Positions 8,140-16,725 of a stretch of DNA of 64,000 nt are shown here, one piece after another. Each line of letters starts with the position of its first letter. The first letter of the stretch is position 1. The notes under the pieces are model-generated. The model saw nothing but the letters and a program-made list of their open reading frames with translations. It ran no database searches and was not told the DNA's origin. Origin of the DNA: Lawsonella sp012842085 (GTDB lineage: Bacteria > Actinomycetota > Actinomycetes > Mycobacteriales > Mycobacteriaceae); assembly GCA_036749735.1 (NCBI GenBank), contig DAINXV010000003.1:191425-255424 (forward strand), given 5' to 3'. Position numbers and translations under genes: made by a program.

Positions 8140-9123
8140 CTAGACACGAGTGCGAAGGGCGCGCGCGATCATTGGCCAGCTCTTCCTCATCGCGTCACCG
8201 AACTGTCCGAAGGAGTGAGCACCAGCATCCTGCTTGTAGAACTGGATGTTGACGCCACCGGAACGAGCCAGCTGGTCGAAGACAGAGGTGCACACGAAGG
8301 CACCGAATTCGACAGCGCTCTTATCGATACGGCCAGTCATGTCGTGGTCGTCTGGCGGCATTCCGGGGTTACCGTAGGAGGCCGAGACGAAGACGTTCTT
8401 GCCACGCAGCTTGCCGAGGTTAGCGGTCGGCGAGTTGTGGAAGACGGCCGGGGACAGGAATCCACCGTAGGCGTTCAGCGGAATAATACCCGGGGTGTTC
8501 AGCACCATGGAGCTCATGATGAAGAACTGCATAGCCGGGTTGGCCGAAACTGGACAGCCAGAGTAGGAGGCGCCCGCCTTGTACAGGTGGCCGTGGTGTG
8601 CCAGCAGCGCAAGAGCAGTGCCGCCACTCATGGAGTAGCCAGCAATAGCGTTGCGCTTGGTGGTCTTGAAGACTTTGTTGATAACCGGGGGAAGTTCCTT
8701 AGTTAGGTAGGTTTCCCACATCGGCTTGTATCCCAAGCGAGGGTCCTCCAGGTACCAGTCCGTGTAGTAGGTGGATGCGGCACCAATGGGGTTAACGACG
8801 TAGACGTTCTTTGACCGGAAGAACTTACGTGCACCAGCAGCGGGGTGTGCCCACTGGTCTCCGTCACCGCCGTACATTCCGGAAAGCAGGTAGAAAACGG
8901 GAGCACGCTTCAAGTTCTTGGGAGTCATAACTTGGTTGGTGACAACCTTCTTCATGGAGGGGCTATAGACCTTTACCTCCATAAGCTGTTTACCAATCCA
9001 ACGCTTACTGACCAAACGAGCCTTATTGTTAGGGGCGGCCTCTACGGTCGCAGCACCAGACCCGAAAACGACAGCAAGCGCCGTGACTGAAGCTACAACA
9101 GCCTTAGCGAAATGTCGGCGCAT
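8140..9123 (-). CDS. cmt: Secreted mycolyltransferase (antigen 85/Cmt family)
   Basis: A 327-residue alpha/beta-hydrolase of the antigen 85 family, which moves mycoloyl groups between trehalose monomycolate and arabinogalactan or trehalose in the envelope. A Sec signal peptide ends near AAPNN (about residue 30). The nucleophile motif GYSMSGG places Ser at about residue 164, and the catalytic histidine lies in AGAHSFGQF near the C-terminus; the acidic member is not certain. There is no C-terminal extension, unlike the second copy at 62504. It ends at a strong terminator and is far from the main cell-wall cluster. Confidence 0.9.
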   Translation of the reverse strand: MRRHFAKAVVASVTALAVVFGSGAATVEAAPNNKARLVSKRWIGKQLMEVKVYSPSMKKVVTNQVMTPKNLKRAPVFYLLSGMYGGDGDQWAHPAAGARKFFRSKNVYVVNPIGAASTYYTDWYLEDPRLGYKPMWETYLTKELPPVINKVFKTTKRNAIAGYSMSGGTALALLAHHGHLYKAGASYSGCPVSANPAMQFFIMSSMVLNTPGIIPLNAYGGFLSPAVFHNSPTANLGKLRGKNVFVSASYGNPGMPPDDHDMTGRIDKSAVEFGAFVCTSVFDQLARSGGVNIQFYKQDAGAHSFGQFGDAMRKSWPMIARALRTRV

Positions 9124-9336
9124 GGCGTCCTCTTTCGAAAATCAATGACTGAAATGAAACGAACATGCCTAGTTTACATAGTTAAACTGAAATATCTAAC
9201 CCGGAAAGTTAAATCTTATTGGCGCGCTAGTTATTGGTTTCTACAAATAACAGGTATTTCGCACTAATATTTAAGCAGCTGCTAGCAAGCAATTACCCAG
9301 GTAAAATGGACAATTGACTTAGTTTTAGGAGTTCCG

Positions 9337-9840
9337 ATGGTCCGCCCCCACAAACCGCTCATAAATATTTTTGGAATCACGGCCGCCCTCATCGTGGCTT
9401 TTGGCCTTGTGGTGGCGGCTGTTGTACCTGCAAAAGCGCTAGACAACAAGACCTGTTTCAAAACTTCAAACGCCGCATCATTACGCGGAGTCACATGGGT
9501 AAGTGACCTTAATCCGGCGGCCAAAATCACCTTTGGCCCTGATGGTGTGGGCGGAAATGACTCCTGCAACGCGTTCGGAGGAAACTACAAAGTCGTGGGA
9601 AATATCCTCACCTTCGACCGGATAATTATGACCATGCGCTTCTGCTACGAAAACCAAGCCACACAGCGCGCTTTTGGCCGGATGTTCAACTCCCGCAATA
9701 GATTTACCGTTCATCATCTTTTTGGAGGGAAACGGCGACTCATCGTAGAACCACTGGGTTCTGGGGCCGGATCTCCCATCACTTTCACCACCGGGATCGG
9801 TAAGCATCCCAAGAACCCCAACGACGGAGTGGAGCGCTAA
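9337..9840 (+). CDS. Exported META (HslJ-like) domain protein
   Basis: A 167-residue protein with an N-terminal hydrophobic segment (about residues 10-31) that could be a signal peptide ending at AKA or an anchor. A META domain follows: LRGVTWVSDL, then DSCNAFGGNY and the threonine-containing TMRFC typical of HslJ-like domains. Four cysteines outside the signal suggest disulfides. AGGAG six bases before the ATG supports the start. META domains occur in exported bacterial proteins of mostly unknown role (HslJ affects novobiocin tolerance in E. coli). It stands alone between divergent cmt and a tRNA terminator. Confidence 0.75.
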   Translation: MVRPHKPLINIFGITAALIVAFGLVVAAVVPAKALDNKTCFKTSNAASLRGVTWVSDLNPAAKITFGPDGVGGNDSCNAFGGNYKVVGNILTFDRIIMTMRFCYENQATQRAFGRMFNSRNRFTVHHLFGGKRRLIVEPLGSGAGSPITFTTGIGKHPKNPNDGVER

Positions 9841-9846
9841 CACACA

Positions 9847-9882
9847 AAATCCCCGCCCTGCGATACGCATAGGCGGGGATTT
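9847..9882. terminator. Bidirectional terminator between META gene and tRNA-Ser(CGA)
   Basis: AAATCCCCGCC (9847-9857) pairs with GGCGGGGATTT (9872-9882); it lies between the converging gene ends and can serve both. Confidence 0.85.
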
Positions 9883-9887
9883 AGGTT

Positions 9888-9977
9888 TGGCGGTGGCGGA
9901 GGGATTTGAACCCTCGGACGCTTTAACACGTCACTCGCTTTCGAGGCGAGCACCTTCGGCCGCTCAGACACGCCACC
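9888..9977 (-). tRNA. serU: tRNA-Ser, anticodon CGA
   Basis: Minus-strand class II tRNA: acceptor GGTGGCG, anticodon stem CTCGC/GCGAG with loop CTCGAAA (anticodon CGA), long variable arm, T-arm GGGTTCAAATCCC, discriminator G and encoded CCA. Reads UCG. Confidence 0.95.
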
Positions 9978-10064
9978 GGGGAAAACTATACGTGAAACAC
10001 GGCTAAAGAGAAAAGTAACAGCACAGAAACCGGTGAAAAGCCCCCACAAGTGCTATTAAAAGAG

Positions 10065-10085
10065 CGGTTTAAAACGTTTTAAATC
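10065..10085. repeat. AT-rich perfect palindrome
   Basis: TTTAAAACGTTTTAAA (10068-10083) is a perfect 16-bp palindrome in the gap between tadA and tRNA-Ser(CGA). Related palindromes occur at 15184-15207 and 30538-30560. Confidence 0.5.
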
Positions 10086-10124
10086 TCAGTCATGCTGGTG
10101 TAGGCGTGGTGCTACGCGTACCCT

Positions 10125-10655
10125 CTAGCGTTTCTTCGCAAAAAACTTTTCCAGTGGGGCGGCACACTCCGCCTCCAAAACTCCCCCCACAACCTCCGGA
10201 ACATGCACCTGCCCTGGAGCCCGCACCACATCAATCAGCGAGCCGCACGCCCCAGTTTTGGGTTCCCAGGCACCAAAAACAATGCGGTTAATCCGGGCAC
10301 CGACCGCTGCACCCGCACACATGGTGCAGGGCTCCAACGTCACCACCAGCGTGCAGTCCTCCAACCGCCAGCCATCCCCCACATTTTTGGCAGCTTCCCG
10401 CAGCGCCAGTACTTCCGCATGGGCAGTGGGATCACCGTCAGCTTCCCGGCGGTTAATCCCACGTCCCACAATCTGTCCGGTGCCATCCACGACCAGGGCA
10501 GCGACCGGCACGTCCTCGGCACACTCTTTGGGGCGTGCATCTTCCCCCTCTGCCGTCACCAGCAATGCGAGAGCTTGCCGTAGCAAATCCTCGTCGCGGC
10601 TGTGGTGTGCGGGGGTGGGGAGCCCGGCGCCAATAATGGTGGGCGGATTCGGCAT
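10125..10655 (-). CDS. tadA: tRNA adenosine(34) deaminase
   Basis: TadA converts wobble adenosine to inosine in tRNA-Arg(ACG), which is itself encoded at 16419-16494. The zinc-deaminase signature is complete: HAEVLALREA near residue 79 with the catalytic glutamate, and PCTMCAGA about 30 residues later with two zinc cysteines. The 176-residue protein is slightly longer than E. coli TadA through a short N-terminal extension. Two bases separate it from the preceding gene for its putative partner, so the two form an operon. Confidence 0.93.
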   Translation of the reverse strand: MPNPPTIIGAGLPTPAHHSRDEDLLRQALALLVTAEGEDARPKECAEDVPVAALVVDGTGQIVGRGINRREADGDPTAHAEVLALREAAKNVGDGWRLEDCTLVVTLEPCTMCAGAAVGARINRIVFGAWEPKTGACGSLIDVVRAPGQVHVPEVVGGVLEAECAAPLEKFFAKKR

Positions 10656-10657
10656 TG

Positions 10658-11305
10658 TTAGACCAGCTCGCTCAATTCGTCGTCGAAGCCCAGATTTTCG
10701 GCGATCTCCATGATCTGCTCATCGGCCCAGGAGTCCTCATCATCCACGATGACACTCAGGATGGATTCGGTGAGCCCCAGGTCTTCCAGAATGTCGTAGT
10801 CTCCGACAGCCCAGTCGTCCCACTCGTCATCGGCGTCCAAATCGATTCCCTGCTCCTCCAAAGCCTCAATCACGAGGTCTTCTTCGGTGGCGGCATCAAT
10901 GTCGCTAACGAACATTTTCATGCCGTTGGGGCCGGGGCGGGCGATCACAAAATAGTCGCAGCCCCTGTTCAGAATGCCGAAGAGCGGGCCTTCGGTGCGG
11001 AGTTTGCGGAGTTCCTTCTCGAAAGCGTCGAAGTCTTCTTCAGCTTCGCCGGAAAGCTCGGTCAGATCCCATTCTCCGGAGTCGTCACGGTGCACGGCGA
11101 TAGCGTAGGAGGGCATATCTTCGTCACTGTCACCACGGCTACCGGAGCGACTGGTGGAGTCGTCATCGTAGTCGTAGTCGTCGTCATCGTAGTCGTCATA
11201 GTCGTACGAATCGTCGTAGCTATCGTCGTCATAATCGGAGTCGTAGCTTCCGTAGGCGCCGTCCAGCTCATCGTCGGAGCGCTCTTCCGAGTAATTGTTT
11301 GTCAT
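10658..11305 (-). CDS. Putative TadA-associated protein (TIGR03941 type) with Asp/Tyr-rich head
   Basis: This 215-residue protein belongs to an actinobacterial family annotated as tRNA adenosine deaminase-associated (TIGR03941) because it sits next to tadA, as here. I take the ATG at 11305; an earlier ATG at 11359 would run through the tyrA promoter region. Residues 1-50 are low-complexity and almost wholly Asp, Tyr and Ser. The conserved domain (about 63-215) begins PSYAIAVHRDD and is also very acidic. The biochemical role is unknown; scaffolding or activating TadA is only a guess from neighbourhood. Confidence 0.8.
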   Translation of the reverse strand: MTNNYSEERSDDELDGAYGSYDSDYDDDSYDDSYDYDDYDDDDYDYDDDSTSRSGSRGDSDEDMPSYAIAVHRDDSGEWDLTELSGEAEEDFDAFEKELRKLRTEGPLFGILNRGCDYFVIARPGPNGMKMFVSDIDAATEEDLVIEALEEQGIDLDADDEWDDWAVGDYDILEDLGLTESILSVIVDDEDSWADEQIMEIAENLGFDDELSELV

Positions 11306-11323
11306 ATGTTTTACGCTACTTAT

Positions 11324-12232
11324 ATGCGAACGAATTGTCAGCATAAAGTTTTGAATCACCCCGTTTGTGTTATCGGTTTGGGACTCATCGGCGGATCACT
11401 GATGCGTGCGCTTGCCGCCGCCGAGGTTCCGGTCTTTGGCTGGAACCGTTCCGAAGCAACCGTGGAGGCTGCCCACGCCGACGGCTTCGACGTGTATAAC
11501 GACCTGCCGGAAACGCTGCTCCGGGCTGCGGAAGAGGATGCCCTTATTGTGTTGGGGGTGCCGGTGTATGCGGTGGCGGAGCTGCTGTCTGTCATTGTGG
11601 AGTATGCGCCGCAGTGTGCCCTCACCGATGTGGTGAGCGTGAAGGAAGAGGTGCAAGCCTTAGTGGAGGCGGCGGGGTTGGGGGACCGTTTCGTGGGGTC
11701 GCACCCCATGGCTGGCAATGAGTATTCAGGCTGGCAGAGCACCGATTCGAGACTTTTTGAGGGTGCTCCCTGGGTGGTTATGGCCGATGGGGACCCGGAG
11801 GTGACGGAGCGGGTGCAGTGCATGGCGGTGACGGTGGGCGCCCACATTGTGGAGACGGATCCCGTCACCCACGACGGGGCTGTTGCCTGCATTTCGCATG
11901 TGCCCCACCTGGTGGCCAGCGCTTTGGCGACTACTGGTGTTGAGGAAAGTATTGGGGGTGGGGACTTGGCGCTGCAGTTGGCCGCTGGGTCCTTCCGGGA
12001 TGGTACCCGGGTGGCGGGCACTAGCCCTTCGCTGGTGCGCTCCATGTGTGAAGGCAACCGCCGAGCAGTGTTGCCAGTTTTGGGCCACATGATTGAGGAA
12101 CTGCAGGCCTGCTACCGGGAACTCTGGTCGGAGGGAACGGTGGCAGATCTGACGGCACGCGGCAATGCAGCGCATGCACACTATAAAGAGGTGAAGCGCC
12201 ACACCGACGAACCCACGGAGCCCGCTGACTAG
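11324..12232 (+). CDS. tyrA: Prephenate (or arogenate) dehydrogenase
   Basis: TyrA oxidatively decarboxylates prephenate or arogenate in tyrosine synthesis. The Rossmann motif GLGLIGGSLMRAL is near the N-terminus, and the family motifs VGSHPMAGNEYSGW and ISHVPHLVASAL (catalytic histidine) follow. The length of about 302 residues fits a monofunctional enzyme without chorismate mutase or ACT domain. The start is ATG 11324 or a TTG nine codons later; neither has a clear ribosome site. It is divergent from the TadA-partner gene with under 20 bases between starts, so promoters must overlap or lie inside the coding regions. Corynebacterial relatives prefer arogenate, so the substrate is open. Confidence 0.88.
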   Translation: MRTNCQHKVLNHPVCVIGLGLIGGSLMRALAAAEVPVFGWNRSEATVEAAHADGFDVYNDLPETLLRAAEEDALIVLGVPVYAVAELLSVIVEYAPQCALTDVVSVKEEVQALVEAAGLGDRFVGSHPMAGNEYSGWQSTDSRLFEGAPWVVMADGDPEVTERVQCMAVTVGAHIVETDPVTHDGAVACISHVPHLVASALATTGVEESIGGGDLALQLAAGSFRDGTRVAGTSPSLVRSMCEGNRRAVLPVLGHMIEELQACYRELWSEGTVADLTARGNAAHAHYKEVKRHTDEPTEPAD

Positions 12233-12238
12233 AGCTGT

Positions 12239-14142
12239 TTAGTCGTTGCTGTCGCTTGTCGGGCTGTCGCCGGTCGAAGCGTCGCTACCTGGGAGGTACA
12301 CCCGCTGGAGGCGGATGTGATCCCCAAGCTCCCACACCTCGCCCAATTCCATGGGCTGCAGGTCTTCTCGACCAGCGGTGCGGGGCAGTTTGGCGGCCTC
12401 CTCCGCAATCCGTTTTTCTTCCTCCCGCTTAGCTTTGCGGTTCCGGAATTTTTCGGTGATGCGGGCGAAACCCTTCGCCTGGGACTGCGGCTTTTGTGCA
12501 GCTTTCTGCTTCTTAGCTTTACCAGCGCCGTCAACGGCACCGTCACCAGCTTTCTTGTCCTTGGAAACGGCTTTAGCGGCCCCGCGGCTCACATCCATTT
12601 CGGACGGCTCCAGGTCGATGGAGTCACGCAGCATGGTGGATCGCATGAAGAGGGCGGCCACCAGCCCGACAACCGCCATCACTGCGGTGGCGATGAAAAT
12701 AATGGCGATGGCGTTGGCGTAGGCAGACTGCAACATAACGCCAATGGGGCCATCGGATTTCAGCACCGACAGGTCCTCCACATGGCTGAGCTGCTGCAGG
12801 GAACTGGCGTCAACACCCTGGTCCACCAGTCGTTCTGCACCGTCGTGGACGTAGTGAGTGAGGTTGCGGTTGAACATTGCGCCGAGCGCCTGCAAACCAA
12901 TGCTGCCACCCATGGAGCGGGCGAAAGTGACCGCAGCAGTGGAGGCACCAATATCCTTGTAGGCCACTGTGTTTTGGACGGCGAGCACCAGGTTCTGCAT
13001 GGCGGCACCTTGGCCGAAACCAACCAGCGCCAAGCCGGCAGCCACATACCAGTAGGGGTGTTGTCACCAATGAAAATGAGCATGATGGAGCCGCCCGTAA
13101 GCAGCGCCATTCCGGTGACGACGGCAGGCTTCCATTTACCCGAGCTGGACACCAGGTAGCCCGCAACGGTGGAGGCCACGAGGGCACCGATGGAGATGGG
13201 CAGCATTCCCAAACCGGAGACCGTGGGGGTGTAGCCGCGTCCCAGCTGGAAGTACTGTCCCATAAAGATGGAGACGGTGTTTTGGGAAACACCCAACATG
13301 ATGGAGGTGATAACCGCCAGCCGGGTGATGGGGGTGTTGAGCACCTCGAAGGGGATAAGGGGTTCGGCGGCGCGCTTCTCCCAGAACACGAAAATGGTGA
13401 GCACAATAAGCGACACCACCAGCAGGATCCACAGTCGCCAGTCATCCCAGGAAAACTCGTTGGAGGCTTCCGTCATCCACAGCATAAAGAGGGTGACGCC
13501 CACGGTGATGAGCACAGAGCCCAGGTAGTCGATTTTGGGTTTGCGTTTCGGGGCAGGTGGAACCTCCAGCTTGCGGTGCACGATCAGCATGGCGATGAGG
13601 GTGAAGGGTACCGCCACCCAGAAGCACCAGCGCCAGCCCCACAGGTCCACAATGAAACCACCGAAAAGTGGTCCCGAGACGGTGGCGACGGCCATAACCG
13701 CACCCATGTAGCCGTTGTATTTGCCGCGCTCACGGGGGCTAATAACGGAGGCGATGACGGCACCTGTGAGCGCCATTTGGAAGCCCATGCCGACACCTTG
13801 AATGGCGCGGAAAACAACCAGAATTTCGGTGTTCCAGGAGAATCCGGAAAGTAGCGATCCCACAATAAAGATCCCGAAACCCCACATGAGGAGTGTTTTC
13901 TTGTGGAACTGGTCGGCCAGTTTACCAGCGATGACGGTTCCAATGGTGGAGGCGAGGAGCGCTCCGGTAATGACCCACGTGTAGGCGCTTTGGGATCCGT
14001 GTAGGTCCTTGATCATTGTTGGTAGCGCGGTCGCCACAATGGTGAGGGACGTCATCGCTACGAACATGCCAGCCATGACGCCGGCTAGTGCTTTGAGCAC
14101 TTCCTTCCGGCGTTCCCTGGCGGCTTTTCGATCTGTGGTCAA
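12239..14142 (-). pseudogene. DHA2-family MFS drug exporter split by a frameshift
   Basis: Two reading frames together make one 14-helix EmrB/QacA-type (DHA2) proton-driven exporter. The first (14142 down to about 13058) gives the N-terminal part from MTTDRKAARERRKEVLKAL through IFIGDNTP. The second (from about 13058 to 12239) continues in another frame with YWYVAAGLALVGFGQG and the last helices, then a lysine-rich cytoplasmic tail of about 130 residues. The break is at a run of four G (13054-13057); one extra base would restore the frame. It may be a true inactivation, a phase-variable tract or an assembly error. The gene follows marR by 18 bases. Confidence 0.75.
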
Positions 14143-14160
14143 CTGTTGTCCTTAGTCGTG

Positions 14161-14736
14161 TTAATCATTGAATTTGCGGTACTGTTTGCCTATTTTTTGG
14201 CACTCACAGGGTAGGTCTGCGCGGATCACCCGGCGGAACTGGGCGCTCAGTTTTTCTAGCGAGGCGGCCATCGCCTCGACGTCCTCATCGTCCCACTCTT
14301 TGAGTGCTCTTTCCCCCAAAGCAAGGTGGTCATGCAGGCTGTCCTGCAGTTCTTCGCGTCCCACATCGGTGAGCGCTATGAGGATGGCTCGCGCGTCACG
14401 GGGGTCGGGGCGCCGTTGCACGAGGCCGCGTTTTTCGAGTCCCGAGATTTGGCGGGAAACCACAGATTGGTTGCAGTGGACGAGTGCAGCAAGGTCGTTG
14501 ATTCTTATTCCGGCGGAGTCCAGCCCGTCCTTCCCCAGGGGGTGAGTGCCTTTTTCGGCTGCGGCCTGGTGGAATTTTTCTTCCTGGTGCAGGTGACGGA
14601 GGAGTGCTAGCTCGGAGCCGGTGAGTTCGGAGCACGCGTTTACTTCGGAGGTGATTTTCCGGTAGGTACGTTGGAAATTAGCCATTTCTGCCGTGAGGCG
14701 GACTACTGATGGGCGAATCTCAAACGTTTCAGACAC
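14161..14736 (-). CDS. MarR-family transcriptional regulator
   Basis: A 191-residue winged-helix regulator. The MarR core is visible: IRINDLAALVHCNQSVVSRQISGLEKRGLVQRR split over the recognition region (about residues 78-110), with the wing DPRDARAILIALTDVG after it. MarR proteins usually repress a nearby exporter and release DNA on binding a phenolic or drug ligand. Here it is first in an operon with the MFS exporter, and a perfect palindrome lies 18 bases upstream of its start, so autoregulation is likely. The C-terminal CECQ pair of cysteines could be redox- or metal-sensitive, but this is speculative. Confidence 0.87.
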   Translation of the reverse strand: MSETFEIRPSVVRLTAEMANFQRTYRKITSEVNACSELTGSELALLRHLHQEEKFHQAAAEKGTHPLGKDGLDSAGIRINDLAALVHCNQSVVSRQISGLEKRGLVQRRPDPRDARAILIALTDVGREELQDSLHDHLALGERALKEWDDEDVEAMAASLEKLSAQFRRVIRADLPCECQKIGKQYRKFND

Positions 14737-14753
14737 TCCATAACCATAACATC

Positions 14754-14772
14754 TATATTCACTATGAATATA
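14754..14772 (-). promoter_or_regulatory. Palindromic operator candidate of marR-MFS
   Basis: TATATTCA-CTA-TGAATATA is a perfect 8+3+8 inverted repeat just upstream of the marR start, the size and position expected of a MarR dimer site overlapping its promoter. Confidence 0.65.
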
Positions 14773-14790
14773 AATTGGAGCTAAATAGAA

Positions 14791-14842
14791 AGAACCGGGA
14801 AACGAAAACTAATTGCTCCCATGTATATCGTTTCCCGGTTCT
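14791..14842 (-). terminator. Strong hairpin, probable terminator of an upstream RNA
   Basis: AGAACCGGGAAACGA (14791-14805) pairs perfectly with its complement at 14828-14842. On the minus strand a TTTCTATTT tract follows the stem, fitting an intrinsic terminator for RNA read from the right. Confidence 0.6.
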
Positions 14843-14846
14843 CAAA

Positions 14847-14959
14847 AAGTGACTGCACACAATACCGGCGCTCTCTCTCGCACTAGCGGTCTCCCATCCG
14901 CTAGGCAACGCCACAGTCACTTAGCCGCCTCAATCGCTCAAAAAAGCGGCAGCTTTTGA
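14847..14959 (-). ncRNA. Candidate structured RNA upstream of marR
   Basis: Nested stems are visible: AAGTGACTG (14847-14855) with CAGTCACTT (14914-14922), GGCG (14867-14870) with CGCC (14909-14912), and CTAGCGG (14883-14889) with CCGCTAG (14898-14904). A further hairpin, CTCAAAA/TTTTGAG, lies at about 14937-14958. Read on the minus strand the element ends at the terminator 14791-14842. It resembles an independent small RNA or a termination-controlled leader of marR-MFS. I recognise no known riboswitch class, and the strand is inferred from the terminator. Confidence 0.4.
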
Positions 14960-15365
14960 GGACTAAACATTATTTTTTTGTCCTGGTTTGAGTATGCAAG
15001 ATTCTTAAACATCTGCCTAGTCAACTTTTGTATACCCGCTTTACAACCCTTAATTAATAATTGCTGCGGGGTGTTACATTGTTTGAACCTTGTCCAACTC
15101 AATCGATAATGTATCACCAGCTTATTCACGAAAGCAAATTCGTAAACTTTCTGTAAAGGTGCTGCTCAAATGATGTTTTTCTATGGTTAAAATTCATTTT
15201 TAAACCATTATTTAAATTATTTTAAACATTTGGGTTTTCTGGACAGTACGTTTTTACAGACCTTTACAAACGGACACGTATGTTTTTCACACCATTTTTT
15301 AATTAAAAAACTAATTGGCAACCAGTGACAACAAAACGATTTCTAGCAGATTCTTCTGAATCGGT
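14960..15365. other. AT-rich gap without a recognised gene
   Basis: About 400 bases of markedly lower G+C than the surroundings. A 63-codon minus-strand frame (14938-15129) has no ribosome site or family resemblance and overlaps the hairpins. The segment contains a near-palindrome, TGGTTAAAATTCATTTTTAAACCA (15184-15207 region; listed as part of a motif set), and otherwise shows nothing I can support. Confidence 0.5.
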
Positions 15366-16121
15366 TCACTTTAGTTCGTCTGCATGCTGCGGGCACCACC
15401 AAGTTACGGAGCTCGCTATGAACTGTCCTTTCTGGTAGGCCGTCATACTTTTCTCCGCAAGGATGAGCGCCATTCCCACTTCCCCGAAGCTTGCACCCTT
15501 GTCGAATTGTTTACATACCGCTAGGGCCGCTTTTTTCGCTGATTCTGGTTTGGCTTTGATTCCCATTGTTAGTAGGGAGTTGCGGAAGAGGTCCGCTTTT
15601 ACCTCCGGGTCCATGTCTTGCATTAAGACTGCTGCTTGTTCACTGGCTGTTGGAGGCTCGTTGACCTTTTTTACTCCCACTACTATTAGGGCGATGATGA
15701 GTGCCAGCACGAGTACTGCGGCGAGGATTTTCACCACCATTAGTTTGCGGGAGCGTTTTTGTAGTTTTTCGTAGTTGAGGGGTTGTTGCCAGTCTTCTAT
15801 TGGTTCGGTTTCGGAGATGGCGTCGTTGAGTTTTTCAACGAATTTGAGGTTTTGTTTGGTGGTTTCGACGGTGAATATTCCGGTGTCGAAACTTTTTGGT
15901 ATTCCGTGTTCTATGTTGCGGAAGTAGAAACGCAGCTGGTTTTTCTTTGTTTTTCCTTCTTTGGGCGTGCGTTTCCATTCGGCGCTACGGATGGCTCCGA
16001 CGGGGATCTCTACAGTTTTGCCTGCCCCGCGGCGGTCGTCTTCGTGTTTGACTGCCACAATTCTCTGTTGGGTTTTGAGGGTTGCGACGGCACCCACTGC
16101 ATCGAGGTTGTAAACAGTCAT
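15366..16121 (-). CDS. Membrane protein with DUF4429-like N-terminus and DUF732-like C-terminus
   Basis: A 251-residue protein in three parts. Residues 1-110 look like a beta-rich, PH-like module (IPVGAIRSAEWKRT, then QLRFYF and KFVEKLNDAI), as in DUF4429-type domains. A single transmembrane segment is at about residues 132-151. The outside part (about 155-251) ends in a DUF732-like helix set, SFGEVGMALILAEKS and WWCPQHADEL, with a cysteine pair probably forming a disulfide. Function is unknown. It appears monocistronic with AT-rich gaps on both sides. Both domain calls are by eye and tentative. Confidence 0.6.
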   Translation of the reverse strand: MTVYNLDAVGAVATLKTQQRIVAVKHEDDRRGAGKTVEIPVGAIRSAEWKRTPKEGKTKKNQLRFYFRNIEHGIPKSFDTGIFTVETTKQNLKFVEKLNDAISETEPIEDWQQPLNYEKLQKRSRKLMVVKILAAVLVLALIIALIVVGVKKVNEPPTASEQAAVLMQDMDPEVKADLFRNSLLTMGIKAKPESAKKAALAVCKQFDKGASFGEVGMALILAEKSMTAYQKGQFIASSVTWWCPQHADELK

Positions 16122-16251
16122 AGCGGATCCTCATTTGTCGGCGGAGAGAGCGGTTGATACATGCACTGATCTGTTTTCAGTTGCACCCTCTAACAATAGC
16201 TAAACAACCGGTTAGCAGGCATGAATAAGCAGCAATAAAGGAATTTCAGAA

Positions 16252-16362
16252 TTACTTGAACAGCCAAGTGCAGGGCGAATTAGATCCATCTTCGTCAAGA
16301 TAGACGCATATTTGACCGTACCGACCCTTAGTGGTCCATAAACGGTACATGAAAAGCAACAT
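16252..16362 (-). CDS. Small open frame or gene remnant, 36 codons
   Basis: A short minus-strand frame runs from ATG 16362 (or ATG 16350) to TAA at 16252-16254. The peptide includes RLWTTKGRYGQICVYLDEDG and a Cys-Thr-Trp-Leu end; its composition is more protein-like than most frames in this AT-rich gap. No ribosome site is evident and I recognise no family. It could be the 3' remnant of a decayed gene left between the DUF732-like gene and tRNA-Arg. Confidence 0.2.
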   Translation of the reverse strand: MLLFMYRLWTTKGRYGQICVYLDEDGSNSPCTWLFK

Positions 16363-16378
16363 TAGCTAACGAATAAAA

Positions 16379-16407
16379 AGAACCGCAGGCCTTTGACCTG
16401 CGGTTTC
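16379..16407 (-). terminator. Terminator of tRNA-Arg
   Basis: AACCGCAGG (16381-16389) pairs with CCTGCGGTT (16397-16405), followed on the minus strand by CTTTTTATT. Confidence 0.8.
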
Positions 16408-16418
16408 TTCTTAATATG

Positions 16419-16494
16419 TGGCGCGCTCGAAGGGATTCGAACCCCCAACCTTCTGATCCGTAGTCAGATGCTCTATCCGTTGAGCTACGAGCGC
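16419..16494 (-). tRNA. argV: tRNA-Arg, anticodon ACG
   Basis: Minus-strand cloverleaf: acceptor GCGCTCG, D-arm with TAGCTCAACGGATAGAGCA, anticodon stem TCTGA/TCAGA with loop CTACGGA (anticodon ACG), T-arm GGGTTCGAATCCC, encoded CCA. The wobble A is the substrate of TadA. Confidence 0.95.
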
Positions 16495-16725
16495 CCGCTT
16501 TTAGCAGCAAACAAAAGTATATAGCCGCATGATCAGTTAAACAAAATCCGTTCTTTCAAACCAACAAGCTGTCAAGCGATTAAAGTCTTCTTCAAGGGTT
16601 CAATCAAAGCTCAACTCGAATTTACTGTGACGCGTCTTGGAAGAAGATTATGTCGATAACATCGTCTTTAGATATAACTTTCCGCTCTCTGAATATCCAT
16701 TTCTTCACCCCTGTAAAGGATGTCC

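Noticed and set aside
10655..11323. Long plus-strand extension upstream of tyrA
   Set aside because: It is antisense to the acidic TadA-partner gene; GAC/GAT repeats on the other strand create an artificial valine-rich frame. The NAD-binding motif of TyrA begins only after 11340.
14938..15129. 63-codon minus-strand frame in the AT-rich gap
   Set aside because: No ribosome site, no family resemblance, and it overlaps the hairpins; random AT-rich frame is the simpler reading.
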